A stretch of DNA of 53,374 nt, taken from NCBI RefSeq assembly GCF_016583785.1, contig NZ_NRRU01000027.1:1-53374 (forward strand), written 5' to 3'. Made by a program: the position numbers and the translations under genes. Under the pieces are notes generated by a model. The model worked only from the letters and a program-made list of their open reading frames with translations. It made no database searches and was not told the DNA's origin. This DNA comes from Rubrivivax gelatinosus. GTDB taxonomy: Bacteria; Pseudomonadota; Gammaproteobacteria; Burkholderiales; Burkholderiaceae_C. Below are positions 9,495-18,815 of the stretch, piece by piece. Each line of letters starts with the position of its first letter. The first letter of the stretch is position 1.

Positions 9495-11309
9495 TCAGAA
9501 CCGTGCGAACTGCGCCTCGTCGATGGCGTCTGCACCGCTTGCCGCCGGGTTCGCGAAAGCCAACGAGCCGCTGCCGCGAGTCACCTTGCCACGGGCCGGT
9601 TTCGGCTCCTCGGTCTTGCGCCTGGCCACGGAGGACACCGCCGCGGCGGCTGCACGCGCCGGCCTCGCGCTGGCCAGCTTGAAGAAGGCCATGGTCTGCT
9701 GCAGCTGTTCGGCCTGGCTGCTCATTTCCTCGGCGGTGGCCGCCAGCTCTTCGGAGCTCGACGCGTTCTGCTGCGTCGTCTGGCTCAGCTGCGTCACCGC
9801 GGCGTTGATCTGGCCCACGCCCGAGCTCTGCTCTTCGGACGCCGCCGTGATCTCCTGCACCAGGTCCGAGGTCTTCTTGATGTTCGGCACGATCGAGTCG
9901 AGCAGGCGCCCGGCCTTCTCGGCGAGCTCGACGCTCGAACTCGCCACCGTGCCGATCTCCTGCGCGGCGACCTGGCTGCGCTCGGCCAGCTTGCGCACCT
10001 CGGCGGCGACGACGGCGAAACCCTTGCCGTGTTCACCGGCACGTGCCGCCTCGATCGCGGCGTTCAGCGCCAGCAGGTTGGTCTGGTAGGCGATGTCGTC
10101 GATGATCCCGATCTTCTTGGCGATCTGCTTCATCGCCGCCACGGTGGAACGCACCGCTTCGCCGCCTTCAGCAGCTTCTACTGCGGCCTTGGTCGCCATG
10201 CCGTCGGTGACCTTGGCGTTCTCGGTGTTCTGCGAGATCGACGAGGTCATCTGCTCCATCGAGGCACTGGTCTCTTCGACGCCCGCGGCCTGTTCGCTCG
10301 AGGCCTGGCTCAGCGACTGCGCGGTCGCGCTGACTTCCTCGGAGGCGCCGGCCAGCGCCTCGGCGCTGGCGTTCACCTCGGTCACGACCTGCGACAGCTG
10401 GGCGATGGTGTCGTTGACGTGGCCCTGGATGTCGGCATAGGCACCTTTGTACGCACCGTCGATGGTCTGCGTCAGGTCGCCAGTGGCGACGCCGCCCATC
10501 ACGCGGCCGACCTCGCCGATGACTTGCTGCAACTGACCGACGGTCTGCTTGACCGCGAACAGCATGCTCGACTCATCGCCGGGCCGCGTGGCCACCTCGA
10601 GTGCCAGGTCGCCGACGGCCACCTTGCGGAGCACCCCGGCCGCGTAGTCGGGTTCACCGCCCAGCAGCTTGAGCAGCCCGCGGGTGATGAAATAGGCCAC
10701 GGCCACAGCCACGGCCACGGCCAGCAGCGCCAGGCCGATGATCAGCGTGCGAGTTTGCTGGTAGGTCGTCTCGGCTGACGAGGCGCCCTGGTTCATCAGA
10801 TCCTCCTGGAATGCGACGATGACCTTGAGCGACTGCTCCAGTGCCTGGTTGGCCGGCGAGAATTCTGACTTTTGGTACGCCAGGGCTTGGGCTTTGTCGG
10901 CCTTGATGGCGGCGAACAGCGGCTCGTACTTGTCGTTCAAGGCAGCCCGCTTCTCGGCGACCACCTTGAACAGCTCGCGTCCCTTCTCGGTGCTGATCAG
11001 CTTGTCGATGCGCGCGAGAAGCTCGCCGTTGGCGGCGCGGTTCTCCTGCACCTTCAGCTTCAGCGCCTCGGCTTCGGCATCGCTGGTGGCCAGGAGCATG
11101 CTGCGCACCCGGCGCCCGTTGTCCACCGTGCGCAGCAGCATCTCATTGGCCAGGAGGGCCTTGGGGAGGCGGTCCTTGGTGATGAGTACCGTGGCGTCGT
11201 TGACCGAGGCCAGGCGCAGCACGCTCAGCACCGAGATGGCGAGCAGCAGCAGGATGACGACACCGAACCCGAGGGCCAGGCGGGTCGCGACTTTCAGATT
11301 GGAGAACAT
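9495..11309 (-). CDS. Methyl-accepting chemotaxis protein 2 (two HAMP-like modules)
   Basis: Transmembrane receptor of 604 residues starting [18 protein letters not shown]1 (~10-31) is followed by a ~150-residue four-helix-bundle-like periplasmic domain and TM2 (~185-208). The HAMP ([21 protein letters not shown]) is followed by a second HAMP-like unit ([15 protein letters not shown]). The signalling domain shares almost all residues with MCP1 and MCP3, then a low-complexity linker and the tail DEAQFARF. The C-terminal QFARF fits the x-aromatic-x-x-aromatic tether pattern known for CheR/CheB binding. It is 36 bp downstream of cheW and 34 bp upstream of mcp1. Its periplasmic domain is unlike those of its neighbours, so a different ligand is expected. 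Confidence 0.96.
   Translation of the reverse strand: MFSNLKVATRLALGFGVVILLLLAISVLSVLRLASVNDATVLITKDRLPKALLANEMLLRTVDNGRRVRSMLLATSDAEAEALKLKVQENRAANGELLARIDKLISTEKGRELFKVVAEKRAALNDKYEPLFAAIKADKAQALAYQKSEFSPANQALEQSLKVIVAFQEDLMNQGASSAETTYQQTRTLIIGLALLAVAVAVAVAYFITRGLLKLLGGEPDYAAGVLRKVAVGDLALEVATRPGDESSMLFAVKQTVGQLQQVIGEVGRVMGGVATGDLTQTIDGAYKGAYADIQGHVNDTIAQLSQVVTEVNASAEALAGASEEVSATAQSLSQASSEQAAGVEETSASMEQMTSSISQNTENAKVTDGMATKAAVEAAEGGEAVRSTVAAMKQIAKKIGIIDDIAYQTNLLALNAAIEAARAGEHGKGFAVVAAEVRKLAERSQVAAQEIGTVASSSVELAEKAGRLLDSIVPNIKKTSDLVQEITAASEEQSSGVGQINAAVTQLSQTTQQNASSSEELAATAEEMSSQAEQLQQTMAFFKLASARPARAAAAAVSSVARRKTEEPKPARGKVTRGSGSLAFANPAASGADAIDEAQFARF
9678..10366 (-). repeat. MCP signalling-domain repeat, copy 2
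   Basis: Second 689-bp copy, in mcp2, of the segment also found at 7682-8370 and 12093-12781. It aligns base for base without gaps. Some synonymous differences remain, such as in the run encoding [11 protein letters not shown]. Confidence 0.9.
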
Positions 11310-11345
11310 GGACGGTTCTTTCGGTTCGCGCAGGCGCGAGGTGAT

Positions 11346-11894
11346 TCAGGCGACAGCGGGTTCCGCCGCGTCCGCGCGCGGCTGCTCATGGCTGCCGACC
11401 TCGTCGAGTCGCAAGACCTGATCGACGTCGAGCAGGATCACGAAACGGCCGCCGACTTTGGCCATGCCCGTCAGGAAGTCGGCGCGCAGGCGCGCACCGA
11501 AGGACGGCGGCGGCTCGATCTCGGTGGCGGCAATATCCAGCACCTCATTGACGGCATCGACGATGACGCCGATGACGTGGCGGTCTTCGTCCGCCTGCAC
11601 CTCGACGATGACGAAGCAGGTCTTCTTGCCGACCGGGCTCGAGGCGCGGCCGAAACGTGCCTGCGGGTCCACCACCGGCACCACCGCACCACGCAGGTTG
11701 ATCACGCCGCGCACGCTGGGCGGCATCATCGGCACCTCGGTCAGGTTGTGGTACTCGATGATTTCCTTGACCTGCAGGATGCTGATCGCGAAGACCTCGC
11801 TGCCGAGCATGAAGGTCAGGTACTGGGCGGGTTCGAGCGCGGCCGGCGCCATGGCGGCGGCCTGCGCGAGGGGCTTGTGAGCCAGGGTGTTCAT
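11346..11894 (-). CDS. cheW: CheW chemotaxis coupling protein
   Basis: Single-domain CheW of 182 residues that bridges CheA and the receptor tips. It shows the canonical order: YLTFMLGSEVFAISILQVKEIIEY, PPSVRGVINLRGAVVPVVD, and FVILLDVDQVL near the end. N- and C-terminal tails (about 20 residues each, Ala-rich) extend beyond the core. It is placed between mcp3 (12 bp) and mcp2 (36 bp), consistent with co-transcription and stoichiometric array assembly. Confidence 0.97.
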   Translation of the reverse strand: MNTLAHKPLAQAAAMAPAALEPAQYLTFMLGSEVFAISILQVKEIIEYHNLTEVPMMPPSVRGVINLRGAVVPVVDPQARFGRASSPVGKKTCFVIVEVQADEDRHVIGVIVDAVNEVLDIAATEIEPPPSFGARLRADFLTGMAKVGGRFVILLDVDQVLRLDEVGSHEQPRADAAEPAVA

Positions 11895-11906
11895 TCGGAG
11901 CTCTCC

Positions 11907-13592
11907 TCAGAAGCGGGCGAACTGCGATTCATCGGGGGCGGTGTCGGCAGCGTCGGCGACCGAGTTCGCGCCGGGAACGCCTGCCGCACTGCGCCGGCTG
12001 CCCTGGCGGCGGCCCCTGGCAGCTGCCGGCTGGCGCGCCGCGGCGTTGGCGATGACCGATGCCGCCACGCGCGCCGGCGAGCCGCCGGACATCTTGAAGA
12101 AGGACATGGTCTGCTGCAGCTGTTCGGCCTGGCTGCTCATCTCCTCGGCCGTGGCCGCCAGCTCCTCGGAGCTCGACGCGTTCTGCTGCGTCGTCTGGCT
12201 CAGCTGCGTCACCGCCGCGTTGATCTGGCCCACGCCCGAGCTCTGCTCTTCGGACGCCGCCGTGATCTCCTGCACCAGGTCCGAGGTCTTCTTGATGTTC
12301 GGCACGATCGAGTCGAGCAGGCGCCCGGCCTTCTCGGCGAGCTCGACACTCGAACTCGCCACCGTGCCGATCTCCTGCGCCGCGATCTGGCTGCGCTCGG
12401 CCAGCTTGCGCACTTCGGCCGCCACCACCGCAAAGCCCTTGCCGTGTTCGCCAGCCCGCGCCGCTTCGATCGCCGCGTTCAGCGCCAGCAGGTTGGTCTG
12501 GTAGGCGATGTCGTCGATGATCCCGATCTTCTTGGCGATCTGCTTCATCGCCGCCACGGTGGAACGCACCGCTTCGCCGCCTTCGGCAGCTTCTTCCGCG
12601 GCCTTGGTGGCCATGCCGTCGGTGACCTTGGCGTTCTCGGTGTTCTGCGAGATCGACGAGGTCATCTGCTCCATCGACGCGCTGGTCTCTTCCACGCCCG
12701 CGGCTTGTTCGCTCGAGGCCTGGCTCAGCGACTGCGCGGTCGCGCTGACCTCTTCGGAGGCACCGGCCAGCGCTTCAGCGCCGCCGTTGACCTCGGCGAC
12801 AACGCCCGACAGCTTGTCGACCATGGTCTTCATCGCGTACAGCACGCTGCCCTGGTCGCCGTCCCGGAGCTGGACCTTGACCGTCAGGTCGCCAGTGGAG
12901 ACGCTGGTGGCGATGTCGGCAACGTAGGCCGGTTCACCGCCCAGCTGGCGCGTCAGCGAGCGCGTGATCACGAAGGCGATCAAGAGTGCGATGACCGCAC
13001 ATCCCGACAGCAGGGCGATGGTCAGGAGGCGGGCCGAGGCATAGGTTGCCTGGGCGACCTGCGCGGCCTTGGCGCCGCCGTCGATGTTGATCTGGGCCAG
13101 CTTGTCGGAGGTCGCGCGCATCGAGTTGTAGCGCTTCAGGCCTTCGCCATCCAGAACGGCTCTCGCCTCCGCGCTCTTGCCCGCCCGCACCAGGGCGACC
13201 AGCTTGGCGTGCTCCGGCAGGAACACCTCCAGGTCGGCCTTGAAGAGGTCGTAGCTCTGGCGCTCTTCAGGCGACGAGACGAGTTGAAGGTAGGCGTCCC
13301 ATTCCTTGCGGATGGCGCCAATGCGTTCTTCCATCTCTTTCTCGCCCGACGCGATCAAGCCGGGATCGGTCTCGAGAATCGACCGCAGCTCGAGCACCCT
13401 GACGCGGTTCAGGTTCGACTTGGTGAGCAGTACGCCGCGTACGCTGGGCATCCAGTTGGTTGCCAGGTCGATGGCGGTGTCGTTCACGATCGACAGGCGC
13501 GTCATCGAAAAGATGCCGAAGCCGACCATCAAGAGCAATACGAAGGCGAAGGATCCAAAGAGCTTCGTCGACAACTTCATGCGGGAGAACAT
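11907..13592 (-). CDS. Methyl-accepting chemotaxis protein 3 (one HAMP)
   Basis: Transmembrane receptor of 561 residues. The start [15 protein letters not shown] follows a GAAGGAATTGAG ribosome-binding region, and the reading frame extends open far upstream through cheA in another frame, so the longer version is not real. TM1 (~10-30), a four-helix-bundle-like sensing domain, TM2 (~190-210), then a single HAMP ([21 protein letters not shown]) leading straight into the shared signalling domain. The tail reads PDESQFARF; the final QFARF is the likely adaptation-enzyme tether. It lies 44 bp downstream of cheA. Confidence 0.95.
   Translation of the reverse strand: MFSRMKLSTKLFGSFAFVLLLMVGFGIFSMTRLSIVNDTAIDLATNWMPSVRGVLLTKSNLNRVRVLELRSILETDPGLIASGEKEMEERIGAIRKEWDAYLQLVSSPEERQSYDLFKADLEVFLPEHAKLVALVRAGKSAEARAVLDGEGLKRYNSMRATSDKLAQINIDGGAKAAQVAQATYASARLLTIALLSGCAVIALLIAFVITRSLTRQLGGEPAYVADIATSVSTGDLTVKVQLRDGDQGSVLYAMKTMVDKLSGVVAEVNGGAEALAGASEEVSATAQSLSQASSEQAAGVEETSASMEQMTSSISQNTENAKVTDGMATKAAEEAAEGGEAVRSTVAAMKQIAKKIGIIDDIAYQTNLLALNAAIEAARAGEHGKGFAVVAAEVRKLAERSQIAAQEIGTVASSSVELAEKAGRLLDSIVPNIKKTSDLVQEITAASEEQSSGVGQINAAVTQLSQTTQQNASSSEELAATAEEMSSQAEQLQQTMSFFKMSGGSPARVAASVIANAAARQPAAARGRRQGSRRSAAGVPGANSVADAADTAPDESQFARF
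12093..12781 (-). repeat. MCP signalling-domain repeat, copy 3
   Basis: Third 689-bp copy, in mcp3, of the segment at 7682-8370 and 9678-10366. It has no indels relative to the others. It carries a distinct patch of synonymous changes around 12410-12460, suggesting that conversion tracts do not cover the full length. Confidence 0.9.
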
Positions 13593-13636
13593 CTCAATTC
13601 CTTCGGGCTGATGGTCACTGGAGCAACTGCTCGTTT

Positions 13637-15829
13637 TCAAGCAAGAACGGATCGGTTTGCAGCGGCGGCCGGGGCCGGAGCCGCGGTCTGGCGCGCGGGC
13701 ACCTGGGCCTGCTGCATCAGCAGCGGCACGTCGAGGATCAGCGCCACGTCGCCGCTGCCCAGGATGCTGGAGCCGCTGATGCCGCGCACCTGCGCGAACA
13801 TCTTCGACAGCGGCTTGATGACGGTCTGGGCTTCGCCCAGAAGCGTGTCGACGACGAGCCCGAAGGTGTGCCCGCCGTGCCGGACGACGACGATGTTCTG
13901 CCGCGTCGGCGGCGTGCCGGGCACGCCGAACAGCTCGCGCAGGCGTATGAACGGCATGACGTGGCCGCGCAGGTCGGCGTAGTCCCGGCCCGGCTCGGCC
14001 TTGAACTCGATGCACTCTTCCACCACGTCCAGCGGCACCACGAACACCGACTTGCCGACGCCGACCTGGAAGCCGTTGATGATCGCCAGCGTCAGCGGCA
14101 GGCGCACCGTGACGGTGGTGCCGCGGCCCGGCGTGCTGGCCAGGGCGACGCTGCCGCGCAGCGCCGTGATGTTGCGTTTGACGACGTCCATGCCGACGCC
14201 GCGGCCCGACAGATTCGTCACCTTGTCGGCAGTGGAGAAGCCGGGCTCGAAAATCAGGGCGTAGGCTTCGTCGTCGCTCAAGGTCCGGCCGGCTTCGACG
14301 AGACCCCGTTCGACCGCCTTGGCCACGATCTTGTCGCGGTTCAAGCCGCCGCCGTCGTCGCTGACCTGGATGACGATGCTGCCCGAGTCGTGGTACGCGT
14401 TCAGCGCCAGCGTGCCCTGCGCCGGCTTGCCGCGCGCGGCACGCAGTTCGGCCGAGTCGATGCCGTGATCCATCGCATTGCGTACCAGATGCATCAGCGG
14501 GTCGCCGATCTTCTCGACCACGGTCTTGTCGAGCTCGGTGTCCTCGCCGCTGACCTGCAGCTCGATGTCCTTGCCGAGTTCGCGCGCCACGTCGTGCACG
14601 ACGCGCTTGAAACGGCTGAAGGTGGCGCCGATCTTGACCATGCGCAGTTGCAGCGCGCTGTCGCGCACCTCCTCGACGAGGTCGGCGAGCGTCGAGTTGG
14701 CTTCGTGCAGCTTCAGATCGGGAATGCGGCGCCCGATCAGGTTGGCGCCTTCGGCGGCGATGATGAGTTCGCCGACGAGGTTGATCAGGCGGTCGAGCTT
14801 GTCGGCGTCGACACGCACCGATTGGCCTTCGTGCGGTTTGCCATCGTGGCGCTGCCGCGCCAGGGCGGCGTCGACGACCTCGGGTGAAACCGCACCCTGC
14901 TCGGTGAGGATGCTGCCGATCGGCTGCCGCACGGCCGCTGGCGTCTGCGCTGCCGCTGCCGCCTGCGTCTGCAGCGCGGTCTCCAGTTCGCGCGCGGTGA
15001 CGCTGCCACAGCGCACCAGGATCTCGCCCAGCCGCGGCGGCTCTTCGGGCAGGTCGGCGATCAAGGCCAGGTACTCGGCGACGCGGCTGTGCGGCGGCAC
15101 CATCTTCAGCACGCAGTCGTCGATGACGAACTCGAACACGCCCTCGATCGTCGCCTTGTCGACCGCGCTCTTGAACGCGATCTCGAAGCCCAGGCAGCAG
15201 GCCTCGGCGTCCAGCGTTTCGAGCGCCGGTACGGCGTCGTGCAGGGTCACGATGCGTTCGATGCTGCCCAGCGTCGCCAGGTAGCGGATGAACGACAGCG
15301 GGTCCATGCCGTTGCGCAGCACGCTGGCGCCGAAACGCAGCGACAGATGCCAATGGTCGACGCCGCCGCCAGCCGCGGCCGCGCGGGCCGGCTCCAGCTG
15401 CGCCTCGGCCGCCTGAGCCGACGCTGACACGGCGGGCGCGGCCAGGTAGTGCTGCAGCCGCGACAGCAGCGCGTCCCCGCTCGGGTCGGCACCGGCCGCG
15501 GCAGCCGGCAGACCGGCCTCGACCTTGTCGATCAGGCTGCCGATGTGGTCGGCACACCCGAGCAGCAGCGGGATCAAGGCGTCGTCCAGCGCGATGCCGC
15601 CTTCGCGCACCTCGTCGAGAACGCTCTCCACGACGTGGGTGAACGCGACCACGCCGTCCAGGCCGAACAGGCCGGCGGAGCCCTTGATGGTGTGCGCGGC
15701 GCGGAAGATCGCGTTGATGCTCTCGGCGGGAGCGGCCTCGTCGGCCACGCGCAGCAGCGCAGCCTCCATGTCGTCGAGCAGTTCCCGACCTTCGACGATG
15801 AAGGTCTGCAGGGCGTCGTCGAGGTTCAT
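13637..15829 (-). CDS. cheA: CheA chemotaxis histidine kinase
   Basis: Kinase of 730 residues. P1 Hpt domain with the phosphorylated His46 in [11 protein letters not shown]; a P2-like region (~156-245); then two 24-residue repeats (266-289 and 303-326) that read like the MshEN motif. P3 dimerisation helices (~335-400); P4 ATPase with [12 protein letters not shown] (N box), VSDDGGGLN (G1) and [13 protein letters not shown] (G2); and a P5 CheW-like domain with [19 protein letters not shown]. It phosphorylates CheY, CheB and probably the REC-EAL protein. The ATG overlaps the STAS gene stop by 4 bp. It is a complete, apparently functional kinase with one Hpt domain. Confidence 0.97.
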   Translation of the reverse strand: MNLDDALQTFIVEGRELLDDMEAALLRVADEAAPAESINAIFRAAHTIKGSAGLFGLDGVVAFTHVVESVLDEVREGGIALDDALIPLLLGCADHIGSLIDKVEAGLPAAAAGADPSGDALLSRLQHYLAAPAVSASAQAAEAQLEPARAAAAGGGVDHWHLSLRFGASVLRNGMDPLSFIRYLATLGSIERIVTLHDAVPALETLDAEACCLGFEIAFKSAVDKATIEGVFEFVIDDCVLKMVPPHSRVAEYLALIADLPEEPPRLGEILVRCGSVTARELETALQTQAAAAAQTPAAVRQPIGSILTEQGAVSPEVVDAALARQRHDGKPHEGQSVRVDADKLDRLINLVGELIIAAEGANLIGRRIPDLKLHEANSTLADLVEEVRDSALQLRMVKIGATFSRFKRVVHDVARELGKDIELQVSGEDTELDKTVVEKIGDPLMHLVRNAMDHGIDSAELRAARGKPAQGTLALNAYHDSGSIVIQVSDDGGGLNRDKIVAKAVERGLVEAGRTLSDDEAYALIFEPGFSTADKVTNLSGRGVGMDVVKRNITALRGSVALASTPGRGTTVTVRLPLTLAIINGFQVGVGKSVFVVPLDVVEECIEFKAEPGRDYADLRGHVMPFIRLRELFGVPGTPPTRQNIVVVRHGGHTFGLVVDTLLGEAQTVIKPLSKMFAQVRGISGSSILGSGDVALILDVPLLMQQAQVPARQTAAPAPAAAANRSVLA

Positions 15830-16197
15830 GCCGGGGTCCGTGAAGATGAGACGTCGAAGTGGGCGGTCAGGCCGAGCGTGGCCAGGACATCGGCCACGGC
15901 CGGGCTGGTGGCGGCCAGGCTGAGCCGCGAATCGGCAGCGGCCGCCGACCGCTGGGCAGCCATCAGCAACTGCACGCCGGCACTGTCCATGTCGGTGACA
16001 CCGCCGAGATCGAGCTCGAGGTCGGCACCGGGGTCCAGGGTGGCCAGCGCGGCCAGCAGGCTTTCGCGCAGTTCGCTGGCGCGGTAGATCGTCAGCTCAC
16101 CGTCGATGCACAGCGGGGGGCTCACTGGGGCACCCTTCGGCCTGACGGCCGGTCCCGCCAAGCGGGAATGAGCCCCGGACAAGTCCTGCGGGCTCAT
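15826..16197 (-). CDS. STAS-domain protein (anti-sigma-factor-antagonist-like)
   Basis: Small cytoplasmic protein, 123 residues from the ATG that overlaps the cheY stop by 4 bp; a GTG start about 25 residues later is possible. The STAS fold is recognised by [45 protein letters not shown] and the closing [12 protein letters not shown]. The DSAG sequence carries the Ser that is phosphorylated in SpoIIAA-type proteins. No partner kinase of the SpoIIAB type is visible nearby. Its role beside cheY and cheA is unknown; it may be a scaffold or a phospho-switch. Confidence 0.88.
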   Translation of the reverse strand: MSPQDLSGAHSRLAGPAVRPKGAPVSPPLCIDGELTIYRASELRESLLAALATLDPGADLELDLGGVTDMDSAGVQLLMAAQRSAAAADSRLSLAATSPAVADVLATLGLTAHFDVSSSRTPA

Positions 16198-16562
16198 GCC
16201 AGCACCAGCTTCTGCACGACGGCCAGCAGTTGCGGCGGGTTGAAGGGCTTGAGCATCCAGGCCTTCGCACCGGCCGCCTGGCCTTCCTTCTTCTTGCCTT
16301 CCTGCGACTCGGTCGTGAGCATCACGATCGGCGTGAAGCGGTAGGCCGGCAGCCCCTTGATCGCCTTGACGAGCGTGATGCCGTCCATGTTGGGCATGTT
16401 GACGTCGCTGATGATCAGGTGGACCTTCTGGCCCGTCAGCTTCTTCAGCGCGTCGACGCCGTCGCAGCCTTCGAGCACGTCGTAGCCGGCACCGCGCAGC
16501 GAAATGGCGACGACCTGGCGCAGCGAGGCCGAGTCGTCGACGATCATGATGGTCTTGGCCAT
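16194..16562 (-). CDS. cheY: CheY-type response regulator
   Basis: Stand-alone receiver of 122 residues. Acidic pair in IMIVDDSASLRQ, phospho-acceptor Asp in LIISDVNMPNMDG, conserved Thr in VMLTTES and Lys in MLKPFNP. Phosphorylated CheY would act on the flagellar switch. It is 14 bp downstream of the MCP-like gene and overlaps the STAS gene. No CheZ is recognisable in the window, so another protein, or intrinsic decay, must turn off the signal. Confidence 0.95.
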   Translation of the reverse strand: MAKTIMIVDDSASLRQVVAISLRGAGYDVLEGCDGVDALKKLTGQKVHLIISDVNMPNMDGITLVKAIKGLPAYRFTPIVMLTTESQEGKKKEGQAAGAKAWMLKPFNPPQLLAVVQKLVLA

Positions 16563-16576
16563 GGGTTCCCTGGCTT

Positions 16577-17755
16577 TCAGAAAAAGGTGACTTCTTCGAG
16601 CGGCGAAGGCGCGGCGGCAACAGCGGGCGCGCCGCTGCTGCGGTGCGTGTTGCGCTCGTCGGCCATGGCGTAGCTGCCTTCGAGCTCGGCCAGCAGCGCG
16701 GCCGCGTCGACGGCCTTCAGCGCGCCGTCGATCTCGAACTGCTCGCGGGTCGCAGCCAGCAGCTCCGGCAGGCGATCGATGTTGTGGCGCACATGGGTCA
16801 TGCGCTGGCTGACGCGGTCCTGGAACTGCAGTTGCACCAGGGCCTCGACGATCTCCGCCTGGATGTCGACGCTGGCGCGCTGCAGCACCTCGGCCGAACC
16901 CTCCAGCGCCTGCGTCACGCCCTGGAGCTGGCCGAGCACGCCGTGAATCGTCTGTTCCGAGGCCAGCGCCGACGCGCTTTCGCGTGCCGCCGAAACCTCG
17001 GCATTGCGCCGCGTGCTGACGATGGCCGCAGCGATGACACCGACCTTCTCGGCCATGCGCCGCCCGGTCTCGCCCGACATCGCCGAGAGCTTGCGCACTT
17101 CCTGCGCCAGTACCGCAAAGCCGCGGCCGCTGTCGCCCGCGTGGGCGGCTTCGATGGCGGCATTGATGGCCAGCAGATTGGTCTGCGCCGCGATGTTGGC
17201 CACCTCGGCGGCCATCTGCGTCAGTTCATCGACGAAGCGGCCCAGGCTCTGCACTTCGGCGTGCATCGCGCTGTTGCTGGCCAACGCGTTGTGCAGCGAG
17301 CCGAGCACGCCTTGCAGTTCCTGTCGGCTCCGGTCGAAGACGCCTGCCGCACCATGGTCGCCATCCGGCGCCGACGCCTTCAGCGCCTGTCCCAGGCGGT
17401 CGACGATGCTGCCGAAGCGCTGGCTCAACGCCGCGACCGCGGTCTCCATCTGCAGACGCGACTGCTCGATGTGCACGCTCCACAGCGGCAGCACGTCGCG
17501 GCCCAGACCTTCGTTGGCAATCACGAACGCCGCGGTGGCGCCGTGCGCCGCCTCGTGTCGGCGCTGGCTCGTGCGATCGGCCCACAGGCCGCTCAGCAGC
17601 AGCAGCGCAGCGGCCAGCACGGTCCAGGGTGTCAGGCCGCCGCCAGCGGCTGCGGCCAGTGCTGCGCCGGCCAGGGCTGTCGCCGCGGCACGCCAGCGCC
17701 CCCACGACTCGCGGGTGGCATGGGCGGTACGGGCAGCCGTCCTATCGTCTTGCAT
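16577..17755 (-). CDS. Short membrane MCP-like protein without HAMP or periplasmic domain
   Basis: Protein of 392 residues with two hydrophobic stretches at ~25-62 separated by only a few residues, so there is almost no periplasmic part. No HAMP follows. A coiled-coil region contains an MCP-like hairpin, [41 protein letters not shown]. The C-terminal third is not MCP-like: [19 protein letters not shown] resembles the helix of proteins that handle CheY phosphate, and the tail ends EEVTFF, unlike the QFARF of the operon MCPs. It is the first gene of the chemotaxis operon. It could be a receptor for an internal cue or a CheY-interacting protein; function is not established. Confidence 0.8.
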   Translation of the reverse strand: MQDDRTAARTAHATRESWGRWRAAATALAGAALAAAAGGGLTPWTVLAAALLLLSGLWADRTSQRRHEAAHGATAAFVIANEGLGRDVLPLWSVHIEQSRLQMETAVAALSQRFGSIVDRLGQALKASAPDGDHGAAGVFDRSRQELQGVLGSLHNALASNSAMHAEVQSLGRFVDELTQMAAEVANIAAQTNLLAINAAIEAAHAGDSGRGFAVLAQEVRKLSAMSGETGRRMAEKVGVIAAAIVSTRRNAEVSAARESASALASEQTIHGVLGQLQGVTQALEGSAEVLQRASVDIQAEIVEALVQLQFQDRVSQRMTHVRHNIDRLPELLAATREQFEIDGALKAVDAAALLAELEGSYAMADERNTHRSSGAPAVAAAPSPLEEVTFF

Positions 17756-18297
17756 GGCGGGTTTTCACGAGCGTTGCTCCGGTTCGACGGTTCGGCCGCA
17801 TTCGGCCCTTGCTCTGGGCATTTCGGCCGCGTGCCGTCATGCGGGAGCGCCTTGGCGGACAACATGCGGGCCGCCGCGGCCAACCGGCAGCCGACCACGC
17901 AACCCATCACGGCCGGGGGAAGCGCGTGGCGTTGCCGCACGCGTGCGGACCGGGAACGGCGCGGGCGTGAGCGGTTCTGCCGCGTTTGCCGCCCAGGCGG
18001 CTAGCGCAGGCTCCGGCCCCGGGTCCGGCTGCGCGGTGGCATAACGCGCTTCGTCGCGCGCCGCCTGCCCGCGGGCCACTCGCGAGCACGCAGCAGCCGG
18101 GCGGCGACAGTGCCGCATTGGCCGGCCCGGGCACGGCGGCAAGCGAGTACAGGGTTCCCGTCTCGGCGGTGATGGCCCCCTGGCACCGACAGCGGCGCGC
18201 AGAGGCGCCTGCTGGCCGCCGTCATGCAGCCGAGGCCAGCAGCGGAAGTTGCCCAGGAACTACCCCGGGCGGCCAGCGAGTAGTCGGCCGAAAAGCG
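17756..18297. other. Intergenic region upstream of chemotaxis operon
   Basis: About 540 bp of GC-rich sequence without a recognisable gene on either strand. Open frames exist but their products are low-complexity Ala/Arg/Pro strings. The operon promoter must lie at the left end (roughly 17756-17950), but no convincing sigma-70 or sigma-28 motif was found. Confidence 0.6.
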
Positions 18298-18330
18298 AAA
18301 AAGCCCGGTAGATCAACGATCTTCCGGGCT
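18298..18330 (-). terminator. Rho-independent terminator after tRNA-Val 3' remnant
   Basis: Read on the minus strand, stem arms AGCCCGG/CCGGGCT continue through one mismatch into AGATC/GATCT with a 3-nt loop, followed by five T. It lies 6 bp beyond the CCA end of the truncated tRNA-Val, as expected for the original tRNA terminator. Confidence 0.75.
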
Positions 18331-18336
18331 GTCTGT

Positions 18337-18381
18337 TGGCAGGCGCGATTGGACTCGAACCAACGACCCCCACCACGTCAA
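18337..18381 (-). pseudogene. Truncated tRNA-Val 3' half (attachment-site copy)
   Basis: On the minus strand this holds the anticodon loop, the 3' anticodon arm, the variable and T arms, the acceptor 3' strand and an encoded CCA. It matches the intact tRNA-Val at 20954-21030 over 41 bp with one mismatch (C for T at 18376), apart from the discriminator base. The match stops at the anticodon loop; the 5' half of the tRNA is absent. It is one boundary of the island described separately. Confidence 0.85.
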
Positions 18382-18433
18382 TGTTGAGTCAAGGACGCCC
18401 ACAGGCGGCGCGAGAACTATCTGGACAAGGAGC

Positions 18434-18508
18434 ACCGGGCCGATCACCGATCTGGTCCGCCACGGACTGGAACTGCTGACAGTGGCGCAGATCAGCGGAA
18501 CTCTCGCC
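18434..18508 (+). pseudogene. Remnant of tyrosine integrase C-terminal region
   Basis: One frame reads GPITDLV-RHGLELLTVAQISGT. This resembles the conserved C-terminal segment of phage-type integrases, of the form ITDLV..GLD.LTVA..SGTS followed by the catalytic HYGHL. Immediately after SGT the resemblance ends, and the catalytic Tyr region is missing. No N-terminal part is present in the 50 bp between here and the left repeat. Only about 25 codons survive, so the assignment rests on motif recognition. Confidence 0.55.
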
Positions 18509-18692
18509 GACTGCGAAATGGCGCAGCCGACCCATTGCTGCCCCCGGCCAGTTTCGGAGCGGATGGCCGCTCCACCCAGGAACTTGACCTTCGCCAACGT
18601 CGCCGCGGAAGTCAGCGATGGCGACAGCGGTCGCTCGCGGAGGCCGTCTTTCCGACACTTGTCCGAAGTCTGCTACTGAAGTTGTATCGCAG

Positions 18693-18700
18693 GCCGATAA
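18693..18700 (+). promoter_or_regulatory. Candidate sigma-28 (FliA) -10 element of mcp4
   Basis: An exact GCCGATAA, the FliA -10 consensus, lies 115 bp upstream of the mcp4 ATG. The -35 side is weak: TGAAGTTG is present but only 8 bp away instead of the usual 11. No other FliA-like site was found near the other MCP genes. Confidence 0.4.
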
Positions 18701-18815
18701 CAGATCGTGTAGTTCGGCCATCCGTACGACGAGTCCGGGAAAGCAACCCTGTGCTCGCATTCGCTTGCTCTGATCCCCCTGACCTCGCCGTCTCCCTGTT
18801 TGAAGGAACAGAGCA

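Noticed and set aside
10872..13982. 1036-codon plus-strand open frame across mcp2, cheW and mcp3
   Set aside because: Composition is low-complexity, and it runs antisense to three well-supported genes; repeats within it merely mirror the MCP duplication.
17756..18000. Sigma-28 promoter for the chemotaxis operon
   Set aside because: Sequences such as GCCGAATG appear but no proper -35 and no match to GCCGATAA was found.
18337..18381. A second functional tRNA-Val
   Set aside because: The 5' acceptor strand, D arm and 5' anticodon strand are absent; only the 3' half is present.
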